Positions 29,283-38,749 of a stretch of DNA of 64,000 bases are shown in pieces; the stretch's first letter is position 1; the number at the start of each line of letters is the position of its first letter. Made by a program: the position numbers and the translations under genes. The stretch is taken from positions 1 through 64,000 of the forward strand of contig CAMYXL010000002.1 of assembly GCA_947303255.1 (NCBI GenBank), in the 5' to 3' direction. This DNA comes from an uncultured Clostridia bacterium (GTDB lineage: Bacteria; Bacillota; Clostridia; Saccharofermentanales; Saccharofermentanaceae). The notes below the pieces were generated by a model. The model searched no databases and was not told where the DNA came from. It worked only from the letters and a program-made list of their open reading frames with translations.

Positions 29283-30404
29283 TTACTTTATTCTCTCGTG
29301 TTTTTCCATGGCGCAGACAAACGCCTTTGCCATATTGTCAAACGTATATTCCGATATGATCTTACGCGACTTCTCGCCCATCTCAGTCCTTAAGTTATCG
29401 TCGGTTAGAACCTTGTCCAGATAGAACTTCAATTCCTTCTCGAGGTTCTTCGAATCCAGGATATATCCGTTTACGCCCGGGAAGATAAGATCCTCCGCAC
29501 TGCCCGTCGCGTCGCTCGCTATAACAGGAAGACCGTAGGACATGGCTTCGTTGACTGTAAGGCCCCATGCCTCTATCTTCTTCTTGTAGTTATTCGGAAG
29601 AACAAAAAGGTCAGCGGCTGAATAATAGCTGCATCTGTCCTTGGTGTCCACAGTTCCGAGGATATGGATATTACCGACTCCTTCGTACTTCTTCTTAAGA
29701 GCTTCTTCTCCCGGTCCGCAGATCACCAGATGCCAATTCTTCCTGTCCATTTCCGTGAACACTTTGGTAAGTTCATTGACACCCTTATAGTCATCGATCC
29801 TTCCGAAATATAAGATCATCTTCTCGTCGTCCTTGATGCCGAGATCTGCTCTTACATTAAGCCTTATATCCTTATCGGTAACCTCGCTTACGTTAAAGCA
29901 CCTGATGGTCTTGGAAGCCGGGATCCCCAGATTCCTGTAGAACGTATATGTGTTGATCCCGGGCGTAATAAAGTAGTCGATGCTTCTCTTGTTAAGTCTC
30001 GTGAAAAAGTTCCTTACACCCTGCTTTATGACCTTCTCCATGCCGTACCTGCCAAAATCCATCGGCCAGTATTCCCAGAAGTACATAACGCATTTTTTCC
30101 TTTTCGAAAAATAGTGCGAGAGCTTGGTCGTAAGCTTAAGAGTATAAGTGCTGTTCATGGAAGGAAGGACGATCGCATCAAACTCTTCTTCGTTGAGCTT
30201 CTTGATGAGATTATTAGCTTCACTTTCCTCTTTGCTCAGGATAGTAAGATTGATATCGTCATAAGTTTGGTCAAACTTGATGTTCTCATATCCTACGGAA
30301 TACCCGTTAAGGATATAGAAATGTGCGTCGACCATCTTGGAAATACTTCTGAACATTTCCAGACGGTACCAGTTCAAAGTTGTGTACAGATAGACCAGTC
30401 TCAT
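29283..30404 (-). CDS. Glycosyltransferase family 4-like
   Basis: ILYFGRIDDYKGVNELTKVF, EAWGLTVNEAMSYGLPVIASDATGSAEDLI. Confidence 0.9.
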   Translation of the reverse strand: MRLVYLYTTLNWYRLEMFRSISKMVDAHFYILNGYSVGYENIKFDQTYDDINLTILSKEESEANNLIKKLNEEEFDAIVLPSMNSTYTLKLTTKLSHYFSKRKKCVMYFWEYWPMDFGRYGMEKVIKQGVRNFFTRLNKRSIDYFITPGINTYTFYRNLGIPASKTIRCFNVSEVTDKDIRLNVRADLGIKDDEKMILYFGRIDDYKGVNELTKVFTEMDRKNWHLVICGPGEEALKKKYEGVGNIHILGTVDTKDRCSYYSAADLFVLPNNYKKKIEAWGLTVNEAMSYGLPVIASDATGSAEDLIFPGVNGYILDSKNLEKELKFYLDKVLTDDNLRTEMGEKSRKIISEYTFDNMAKAFVCAMEKHERIK

Positions 30405-31162
30405 TTTGACTCAGCCTTTCTCTTCTTAGGTCTGTATTTCCATGCAAGAGCGAATATCTTGAAATCCTTGAGATATCTCTTTACAAGACGTCCCGGATCT
30501 TTGAGCATCCTGTAGAACCACTCAAGACCGATATCCGACATCCACTTCGGAGCTCTCTTGATATTGCCCGCCTCGAAATCGATGCTGGCACCAAGTCCGA
30601 ACGAGATCGGAACATTTAATCTGTCTCTGTACGTATATGCGAATTTCTCCTGCTTAGGAGCACCGAGACCTACGATGAGGATATCAGGATGAACTTCCGT
30701 GATCATACCTACGATCTTGTCGATCTCTTTCTCATCCTTCTCAAAACCGAACGGCGGAGAATATGTTCCGACAACATTAAGCCCTTCATATTTCTTCTCC
30801 AGGTTCTCCTTTGCCTTTGCGGCTACGCCTTCAGCAGCTCCGAGGAAGTACATCGTGTATCCTTCCTTAGCAGCCATCTCGCACACTCTCGGGAAGAGAT
30901 CCGAACCGCTGATCTTCTCCTTGATAGGAGTCTTATAAAACTTGGATATCCATATAAGCGGCTTACCGTCGGTAATGACAAGAGATGCCTCTTTATACAC
31001 TTTCTGGAAGAACTCATCCTCCTGAAGCATGATCATGTGATCTGCATTCGGAGTGACAACATAGGAATTGTTTCTCGCCTTGATGAGCTTCCTGATCTCG
31101 TCCAATGCCTCGTCAAAGGTAACATTGTCGATCTCGATGTTCATGAATTGCAATCTAGACAT
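30401..31162 (-). CDS. WecG/TagA/CpsF family glycosyltransferase
   Basis: VVTPNADHMIML, YFLGAAEGVA, ILIVGLGAPKQEKFAY, FGLGASIDFEAGNIKRAPKWMSDIGLEWFYRMLKDPGRLVKRYLKD. Confidence 0.95.
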   Translation of the reverse strand: MSRLQFMNIEIDNVTFDEALDEIRKLIKARNNSYVVTPNADHMIMLQEDEFFQKVYKEASLVITDGKPLIWISKFYKTPIKEKISGSDLFPRVCEMAAKEGYTMYFLGAAEGVAAKAKENLEKKYEGLNVVGTYSPPFGFEKDEKEIDKIVGMITEVHPDILIVGLGAPKQEKFAYTYRDRLNVPISFGLGASIDFEAGNIKRAPKWMSDIGLEWFYRMLKDPGRLVKRYLKDFKIFALAWKYRPKKRKAESK

Positions 31163-31185
31163 TATTTCTTCACCCGAAAACCGTT

Positions 31186-32556
31186 TTATCTGACAAGAAG
31201 ATTGCCGACAACTTTCTTGCCTGCAGTCTCGATCTGCTCGATCTCTTTCTTGATGAGAACGCAGTTGGACTTATCAAGTTTCTCGACCAAAACAACGCCG
31301 TCATAATACTTCAAATGATCATATGCTTCCTTGTCAGTCAGGACATTCTTCTCGAGGCCGAACTGAAGACCGAGATTGCCTGCCTTCTCGAGGCTCTTCT
31401 TGATCTCCTTGACCTGCTTTTCCGAATCGATGCCCGTGAACATGATCTTGACCATATCAGGATTTGAAAGCTTGATGTTGGATACTGTTCTTATAACTGC
31501 ATCGTCCTGAGCATAGAGAAGTCCTCTTGTCTCTTTCTTTGCGATAAATCTGTCGAGCTTGCCCTTCTTCTTTTCGTCATAGGCCATAACGTTAGCATCC
31601 GTGTAGAATTCCAATTCCTCTGAAGAATTGATCTTGCCGTTGAGGAAGAACAATACGTAATAGAGTGCTATCATTCCGAATCCGCCTGCACAAAGGCCGA
31701 ATCCGAAGTACTTGATAAAGCTCTTTACGACATCCATCGTGGTCGGCATCGTAGGAGGCTCGACCGGATACTCTGTCTCTTCCTTGATGTTATTGAGATT
31801 AACAGTGTCATTGATGAGATCTCTGATCCTGTTATTTACGGAATCCTGAATAGCAGAGAAGCCCTCGTCCTTTCCGGACTTGCTCATATTGTTTACCTCT
31901 GAGATCTCAAAGGAGCTTCTCGTATCTGCATCAAATGTATTCGTGTAGTCATTGAGCTGCTTCAATATCTCTTTGAGCATGGCATCTGCATCTGCCTGAG
32001 TCTCGCCGAAGATCTTAAGATAGATGGTGTGACCGCTGCCGTCAACTGACTGGGAGAAGAGCATCTTTGCATACTGGGCATCGATTCCGCCCTTCTTTCC
32101 TACCTTATCCCAATCGGTGATATCGGTAAGAGCATTTGAGTAAAGATTCATAAGTCCTGACGGGAACTGGCGAGGCTCGCCTGCTTCATTCATGGTAGCG
32201 TCAAACTGAAGGAATACGGATGCGCTTCCGATGTTCTCTCTGTCAAAATCGATGATAGGATTCTCGCGTAAGATCGCGATCTCTTTCTCATCATCTGCGA
32301 TCTGGCCGTCATAAGCCGCTACTCTGTCCTCGGCGATATCGAATGCTTCCTTATAAGCGATGGCATCCTTCTCGCACTGCTTCTTATCGGTATTCCAGCG
32401 TCTGAGAGTCTTAAAGACATCCAATCCGCACATTAGAAGTGCTGCTATCAAAGCAACGACAATTATACTTTTCCACCTTCTAACAATATAAAAACAACAA
32501 TCGCGACCCTTGGCCTGATACATAGACATAGTTCTCCCATAGTGAGTAATATCCAC
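31186..32556 (-). CDS. Wzz/YveK-type chain-length determinant membrane protein
   Basis: Two TM helices flanking a long periplasmic coiled region; C-terminal kinase-like remnant without a P-loop. Confidence 0.75.
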   Translation of the reverse strand: MDITHYGRTMSMYQAKGRDCCFYIVRRWKSIIVVALIAALLMCGLDVFKTLRRWNTDKKQCEKDAIAYKEAFDIAEDRVAAYDGQIADDEKEIAILRENPIIDFDRENIGSASVFLQFDATMNEAGEPRQFPSGLMNLYSNALTDITDWDKVGKKGGIDAQYAKMLFSQSVDGSGHTIYLKIFGETQADADAMLKEILKQLNDYTNTFDADTRSSFEISEVNNMSKSGKDEGFSAIQDSVNNRIRDLINDTVNLNNIKEETEYPVEPPTMPTTMDVVKSFIKYFGFGLCAGGFGMIALYYVLFFLNGKINSSEELEFYTDANVMAYDEKKKGKLDRFIAKKETRGLLYAQDDAVIRTVSNIKLSNPDMVKIMFTGIDSEKQVKEIKKSLEKAGNLGLQFGLEKNVLTDKEAYDHLKYYDGVVLVEKLDKSNCVLIKKEIEQIETAGKKVVGNLLVR

Positions 32557-32629
32557 ATAATTATAATATAGAGAACCGTTTTTTAATACCGATTATTCGA
32601 ATTTTCGGCGATTTTAACACAAATGAAAT

Positions 32630-34021
32630 TTATTTTGATCCTTTTCGAGCCAAAACGGCAACAAAAGTCTTTATGAATATCTTAAGATCCAGAGCCAAAG
32701 AGAAGTTTCTTATGTACTCGTTATCAAGTCTTACGATCTCCTCAAAGTCCGTGATCTCAGATCTTCCTGATACCTGCCACATTCCCGTAAGACCAGGCTT
32801 AATGGCAAGACGGCTCAAGTGATGAGGATCATACTGCTCATACTCGTCAAGCGTAGGAGGTCTCGTTCCCACAAGGGACATATCGCCCTTAAGGATATTG
32901 ATGAACTGCGGGAATTCGTCGATGCTGGTCTTTCTCATGAACTTACCTGCAGGGAATATTCTCGGATCGTTGTCCATCTTGAACATGAGACCCTTCATCT
33001 GGTTCTGCGCCATGAGCTCCTTCTTACGCTCTTCGGCATCCATGTACATAGAGCGGAACTTGTACATCTTGAAGACCTTACCGTTCTTACCGACACGCTT
33101 TTGCGCAAAGAACACAGGACCCGGTGACTGGATCTTGATGACAGGTGCAAAGATAAGGAACAGAAGTCCCATGAATATAAGTCCGAATATTGATGCGAAT
33201 ATATCGAAAACACGCTTAATGAAGTATTCGGCAAGCGTTCCCTTGTTGATACCCGTAGTAATGACGGAATAAGGTCCTTTTTGCTCCATCCTGATATTAG
33301 GAAGGCTCTCGACCTCAAGGTTAAGTCCCAGGTGGACCATGATTCCCATGTTAAGGAACTGATCAACGAGCTTTCCCGTCTCTCCGCCCTTGGCAAGGAT
33401 ATAAACCTCGTTTACCGCATTTTCCTTTACAAAATCGAAAATGCCTTCCTTCGGAATTACAGGGATACCTTCAACATCCTTCAGGTCGGATTCAGAAAGC
33501 ATTACCATTCCGACGAAAGAGTAAAAACCGTTATTGTCCTTGTTGAGTGTCTTATAAAACTCGACTGCATTCTCAGGATAAGTAAGGATAACTACGTTCG
33601 ATCTGTTCTTTCCCGACTTAAAACCGCTTCTTACGAAAGCCTTAAGAATCAGTCTTCCCGCGTACATGTACGCGATGGACAGGAGATAGAACATACCGAA
33701 GACCATACGGGAATAGGTGGCACTTTCCTTAAATACGAAGAGGATACCGAGAGTCGCGAGTATCACTTCGGAACACGTCAGGATAGTGCTCCACAGTTCC
33801 TTAAGGAATCCTCGTTTTATGATGCTGCTGTGGAAACTGCTGAAAAGCATCAGTATTACATAAACGCCCAGGATGACCACATCGATCTTCTTATAGAAAC
33901 TCAGGTCGCTTAAGTGAGCAAACCAAATAGCGCACGCGGTAATGAAGGCAAGTTCAATGCTCAACATGTCCACGAGTATAAAATCTATATGTTTGGAACG
34001 TACTGTGCCGTTTTTCTGCAT
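32630..34021 (-). CDS. Undecaprenyl-phosphate sugar phosphotransferase (priming glycosyltransferase)
   Basis: KRVFDIFASIFGLIFMGLLFLIFAPVIKIQSPGPVFFAQKRVGKNGKVFKMYKFRSM; LRKTSIDEFPQFINILKGDMSLVGTRPP-type motifs. Confidence 0.95.
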   Translation of the reverse strand: MQKNGTVRSKHIDFILVDMLSIELAFITACAIWFAHLSDLSFYKKIDVVILGVYVILMLFSSFHSSIIKRGFLKELWSTILTCSEVILATLGILFVFKESATYSRMVFGMFYLLSIAYMYAGRLILKAFVRSGFKSGKNRSNVVILTYPENAVEFYKTLNKDNNGFYSFVGMVMLSESDLKDVEGIPVIPKEGIFDFVKENAVNEVYILAKGGETGKLVDQFLNMGIMVHLGLNLEVESLPNIRMEQKGPYSVITTGINKGTLAEYFIKRVFDIFASIFGLIFMGLLFLIFAPVIKIQSPGPVFFAQKRVGKNGKVFKMYKFRSMYMDAEERKKELMAQNQMKGLMFKMDNDPRIFPAGKFMRKTSIDEFPQFINILKGDMSLVGTRPPTLDEYEQYDPHHLSRLAIKPGLTGMWQVSGRSEITDFEEIVRLDNEYIRNFSLALDLKIFIKTFVAVLARKGSK

Positions 34022-34185
34022 TCGAGCTCCGTAATTTCAGATAAATGATCATATGGACCGCCGTCCATGAGTTCATTATAGCTATATATTGTTATTTTTC
34101 AATTTGACACAGATTACAAAAAAGAGTCAAAAAAGGAAAGCTCCATGTGATGCTTCCCTAGTTTTATCAGTCATTTCACTCAACT

Positions 34186-35115
34186 TTAATCCAAAATATC
34201 AACTATACGGACAACATCATCCACACTTGTGGAAGGCTTCCACTGTGTATAAAATCCGGAGAGCGCGATCGCCATAAGACACGCACCTATGACAAGACTT
34301 ATGAGGGCCATGATAACCAAAGCGGATATGCTCTGTGACTTTCTGTTATAGATGCCCTCAGGGATCTTCGGCGATATCCTGATAACAGAAGGACCGAGTC
34401 CTACATCGCTGTCCTTGCTTCTCGTAAAACCGTCATAGACACAGGTAAATCTCTCTCCCTCGTAACTGTATTCGAACACAGGCGATACCATTGGTATTTC
34501 ATTGACTATCCCGTCGTTTACTGAATATTCGACATATCTGGCGTATCCGATGCAGGTCGCATTGACCTCTTCCGGATACACACGATCATTGGCTGTCAGA
34601 TGAAAGATTATCCTGGATATAAACAAGACCCCAAGACCTGTCAAAACAGATCCTATAACCAAAAAGGCTTTATATGCCGTCGGCTTGTCCTTAAGAAAGA
34701 CAAACCACATAAGAAACGAAACTATCGGGATCAAAGCTGTGATAAGACCAGTAAACCTGTTAGATGCAGTATCGGCACTGGGATTTGGCTTGGTCTTCGA
34801 TACTCCTCCCGTTATCAGAACGAAAACTCCCGCATAAACCATTATCAGAGCAAAGCCTCCGGCCCAAAGAAGCATGCTGTTGGTGAAGATACCGATGAGA
34901 ACGAGAACTGCACATATTCCGATAGGGATCAGAACAGCCGGATTCATGAACGATGGTCTTTCTTTATCTTCTCTTGTGACGGAAGAAACTGTTTTCTTTA
35001 CGCCCTCATGAAATTCCGTATTGTAGGCATCTTTAAAATCATTCCACTCTTCATTTGTCAGGGTCTGTCTGTCATCGAAGAAATATTTCCCCGTGTTTCT
35101 CGTATCAAATCTCAT
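34186..35115 (-). CDS. Membrane protein with DUF3592-like segments
   Basis: Several TM helices; VNATCIGYARYVEY...PVFEYSYEGERFTCVYDGFTRS. Confidence 0.5.
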   Translation of the reverse strand: MRFDTRNTGKYFFDDRQTLTNEEWNDFKDAYNTEFHEGVKKTVSSVTREDKERPSFMNPAVLIPIGICAVLVLIGIFTNSMLLWAGGFALIMVYAGVFVLITGGVSKTKPNPSADTASNRFTGLITALIPIVSFLMWFVFLKDKPTAYKAFLVIGSVLTGLGVLFISRIIFHLTANDRVYPEEVNATCIGYARYVEYSVNDGIVNEIPMVSPVFEYSYEGERFTCVYDGFTRSKDSDVGLGPSVIRISPKIPEGIYNRKSQSISALVIMALISLVIGACLMAIALSGFYTQWKPSTSVDDVVRIVDILD

Positions 35116-35159
35116 AAGGACTGCCTCCTATGTTTTGAACTATCCCCTTTATGAATATA

Positions 35160-35837
35160 TCAGATTTCCAGGTAGATAAACAAGAATATGCCGAACCAGT
35201 GCACCACCGCGCCGAAAAGAACAAAGAAATGCCAGATGAAGTGAGCGCCCTTGAAATCCTTAACGAACGGGATCATTCCGAGAGTATAGATGATTCCGCC
35301 TCCAAGAGTCATCAGGAAAAGCCACATGTCATTTTTGACCATTCCAGGGATAAAAAGGACCCCGCTCCAGCCGATAACGAAGTAGAGCGCGTAGTGTAGC
35401 GGCCTGAATCTTCCGGGTCCGAAAATGCTTACGAAAGTGATCCCCAGGATTATAAGACCCCATTGGATACAAAACATTACGATACCCTTCGCATCTCCCC
35501 AATAAACGAGACAGAAAGGCGCGAAAGAGCCTCCGATCAGAAGATAGATCGACGCATAATCAAATCGTCTCCACAGTTTCTTGACTGCCATACCGTACTT
35601 GAACGAATGATAAAGGCAGCTCATAAGGAACAGGATAATAAGACATATTCCGTAGAAACAGGCAGCCATTATCTTCATTCCCGTATCCGAAAAAACGAGA
35701 AGGAGGACCAGTCCCGCGATAGACAAAGCTGCTCCGACACCGTGGGTTATCGCGTTTCCTATCTCCTCCAAAAGCGTCAGCTTAGGAGGATCATTGCGCT
35801 TGGATATCTCTTCTTTTGTAGGCTTTCTAAATCTCAT
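35160..35837 (-). CDS. Hemolysin III/PAQR family membrane protein
   Basis: EEIGNAITHGVGAALSIAGLVLLL, SCLYHSF, RFDYASIYLLIGGSFAP, HFFVLFGAVVHWFGIF. Confidence 0.9.
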   Translation of the reverse strand: MRFRKPTKEEISKRNDPPKLTLLEEIGNAITHGVGAALSIAGLVLLLVFSDTGMKIMAACFYGICLIILFLMSCLYHSFKYGMAVKKLWRRFDYASIYLLIGGSFAPFCLVYWGDAKGIVMFCIQWGLIILGITFVSIFGPGRFRPLHYALYFVIGWSGVLFIPGMVKNDMWLFLMTLGGGIIYTLGMIPFVKDFKGAHFIWHFFVLFGAVVHWFGIFLFIYLEI

Positions 35838-35908
35838 AAAGACTATTATACATCATTACCGCAACCTCGGGTGGCGTCTGTGATATAATTAGTTGGTTTA
35901 TTTTGGGT

Positions 35909-38749
35909 ATGATAATGAGGAAAGATCTGATGACTATAAAAAGCAGACTAATTACAAAAGACAGGACAAGGTATCTTCTTATCTACACGATCCTTTTCGT
36001 GATCTGTTTTTTCTTTTGCTACCAGCTTTATTTTTCGAACTATGGCAAGACATATATGTTCAGTTATGATGCCATTGATAACAACTATCCGTTCTTTATC
36101 GCGGTAGGCCGCTGGTGGAGACGTCTTGTTAAGAACTTTACGATAAGACACACATTCGAGATCCCTATGTGGGATATGTCCATCGGCTACGGTGCGGACG
36201 TAATAACGTCTTTCGGAAACGGTTTCAATAATTTCTTCAATCCGTTATACATCCTCTCCGCATTCTTCCCGTCATCCTATTCAGAGACGGCATTTAAGAT
36301 CGTACTCATCCTTCAGATCTATCTCGCAGGTCTTTCATTCACTGCCCTCGCTTCGTACAAGAAAACTTACAGCAAATACGCCATATTGATCGGCTCGCTG
36401 ATCTATGCTTTTTCATCAAACACACTTATCGTATTTAAGCAGCTTTCATTCGGATATGCCTTTGTTATCTTCCCTTTGATCATCTTGGGAATATGGCTTA
36501 TCAGAGATAACAGGAAGCCTTATCTGTTTATTGTTTCCACGATCTCCATGTTCACTTATTCATATTACTTCACGTTCATGGCAGTCGTGCTTCTTCTCAT
36601 CTACTACGCTTTCCTTGTAGCCGAGAGCCTTATAGTGTCAAAGGGCAAGAGCCTTAAAAGCGAACTTAAGATCCTCTTGAAGCTCGCATTGAGTGCGATG
36701 TATTCTGCGGCTGTCGGAGTGCTTCTGATCCTTCCGAGCCTTATAGCGATCACAAAACTTGACCGACTTGACGTAAATTACGAGATCCCTTTAATAAGAG
36801 ATTCATATTATGCGGGAAGACTTGTTTCAGGTTTTGTATCAGTCTTCGACGGATGGTCCGATGACCTTTTGGGCTTCCCTATCATCGCCTTCATCTGTAT
36901 CGGCGGCCTTTTCTTCCTCATGAAGTTAAAGGAGGGCTTAAGGGTCAAGATCATGCTGATCCTTGCTACCGTATCTCTTTTTATTCCGTATGTCGGACAT
37001 GTTATAAACGGCTTCAGTTATTCGACAAACAGATGGACATGGGCATATACGCTTTTGGTATCGTTCATTGTCACCATGGTTTTCGATAAGCTTTATAATG
37101 CAAAGATTTGGAAACTGGCACTTATCATCGGTATGCTCGTAGCTTATGAGATCGTCGTTATCAAGTGCTTTGACATCAACGGTCCTGAGCAGAAGGTTCC
37201 TGTTATGATCGGTATTTTGGTGATCGTATTCATTATGATCTCGAGATTGTTTTCAAGAGAAGACTTCGAGAAGATCATGGTGCTCATTACCGTACTTGCT
37301 CTCGCGGTCCCGAACTTCTTTTATTTCTCACAAAGATACATGAATATCCAGAGCAAGCTGATCCCGGTAAACGACGCGTATCTGAGGGTCGTTCAAAGCG
37401 GCGGTAAAGAGGCTCTTGTCGTTACAAATGATGATTCGCTCTACCGTTACGATACACTGACGGGAAGACTTAAGAACTCGTCACTTATCACGGGCAAATC
37501 CGGATACGATTCCTATAACAGCATCTATAATCCGAATATCAACAAGCTTCAGCTGGACCTCGGATTAACATCATCCGCGAGCCCTTCCGTTATCAACGGA
37601 GTTTGTAAGAGAAGCGATCTGGAGGTCCTCTTCGGAACCAAATATGTGATCCGTAACGCGAACAATCTCGACAATCCGTTGCCGTACGGTTATACCCACC
37701 ATCTGGGACACTTCATCACATATGACAACAACACGTATGAGGTCTATACATCTTCCACGGATACCAGTCTCGTCTCGTTCTTTACGGACAGCGTGGACGA
37801 GTCATATTATGATTCGCTTTCCGCTTACGACAAGCAGCAGCTGCTTATGAATGCCGTCGTTCTTCCTGAGGGCGGATCAGGTTATTCATGCACTGAAGAG
37901 AAGTCCATTCCGTACACTATCACGGCAGGTGATTATGTTGAATTGAGCGATCATAAGATCAAGACTAATGCGCCAAATTCCTATATCGATATAAATCTGG
38001 AATATCCTGTTGAAGGAAGCGGAGAATGGTACATCTATCTTGATGATCTTGTCTGTACGAGTTATCACGTTTTGGAGTTCAAGAATCACGTTTACTTCGT
38101 TGTCGATCCTGCTAATATTCCTGTACCTGAGGAAGAGGAAGAAGAGGAAACAAAAGAAGACACGAAGGAAAAAGATGATATCGAAGATGAGGAGACCGAA
38201 GAAGAAGAGATCACTGAAGTTCCTCTCGGGATCGGTATGTTTAACGCAACGACTTCCAGATACCACATGTACGGCGGAAAGGATTCATGGCTCGTCAACA
38301 GCGGTGTTGTGGATGCGCTTAAGAGCCAGAAGATCCGTATCGTTTTCGAGACTGCGGCTGAATACAGCTATGATGATATAAAGGTATTTTTCGAGAAGGA
38401 AGAAAAGATCGAGTCAAATATCAACGGTCTTAAGCATCCTGCAAGTGACTTACGTATCGACGATAATACGATCACTTCCCATGTGACTCTCGATCAGGCG
38501 GGATACTTGCTCATGACGATACCTTACGCTGACGGATGGACGGCTTATGTGGACGGCAAGGAGACCGAGATCATAAGAGCCGACAGAGCGTTTATGGCGT
38601 TCGATCTTCCGGCGGGAGAACATGAGATAATCCTTAAATATCACACACCTTACCTGGTTCCGGGACTTGCCGGAGCATTCGCGCTCATCGCCTGCGGAAT
38701 CGGATATTGCGTATTCGGGAAAAAGATCAAGCTCAAGAAGAAGTCCTGA
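35909..38749 (+). CDS. YfhO-family membrane protein
   Basis: Polytopic, with GWTAYVDGKETEIIRADRAFMAFDLPAGEHEIILKYHTPYLVPGL near the C-terminus; contains an acidic low-complexity segment. Confidence 0.85.
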   Translation: MIMRKDLMTIKSRLITKDRTRYLLIYTILFVICFFFCYQLYFSNYGKTYMFSYDAIDNNYPFFIAVGRWWRRLVKNFTIRHTFEIPMWDMSIGYGADVITSFGNGFNNFFNPLYILSAFFPSSYSETAFKIVLILQIYLAGLSFTALASYKKTYSKYAILIGSLIYAFSSNTLIVFKQLSFGYAFVIFPLIILGIWLIRDNRKPYLFIVSTISMFTYSYYFTFMAVVLLLIYYAFLVAESLIVSKGKSLKSELKILLKLALSAMYSAAVGVLLILPSLIAITKLDRLDVNYEIPLIRDSYYAGRLVSGFVSVFDGWSDDLLGFPIIAFICIGGLFFLMKLKEGLRVKIMLILATVSLFIPYVGHVINGFSYSTNRWTWAYTLLVSFIVTMVFDKLYNAKIWKLALIIGMLVAYEIVVIKCFDINGPEQKVPVMIGILVIVFIMISRLFSREDFEKIMVLITVLALAVPNFFYFSQRYMNIQSKLIPVNDAYLRVVQSGGKEALVVTNDDSLYRYDTLTGRLKNSSLITGKSGYDSYNSIYNPNINKLQLDLGLTSSASPSVINGVCKRSDLEVLFGTKYVIRNANNLDNPLPYGYTHHLGHFITYDNNTYEVYTSSTDTSLVSFFTDSVDESYYDSLSAYDKQQLLMNAVVLPEGGSGYSCTEEKSIPYTITAGDYVELSDHKIKTNAPNSYIDINLEYPVEGSGEWYIYLDDLVCTSYHVLEFKNHVYFVVDPANIPVPEEEEEEETKEDTKEKDDIEDEETEEEEITEVPLGIGMFNATTSRYHMYGGKDSWLVNSGVVDALKSQKIRIVFETAAEYSYDDIKVFFEKEEKIESNINGLKHPASDLRIDDNTITSHVTLDQAGYLLMTIPYADGWTAYVDGKETEIIRADRAFMAFDLPAGEHEIILKYHTPYLVPGLAGAFALIACGIGYCVFGKKIKLKKKS

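Noticed and set aside
12703-34021. Mobile genetic element carrying the polysaccharide locus
   Set aside because: No transposase, integrase, recombinase or flanking direct repeats were seen; the lone tRNA gene is 22 kb away.
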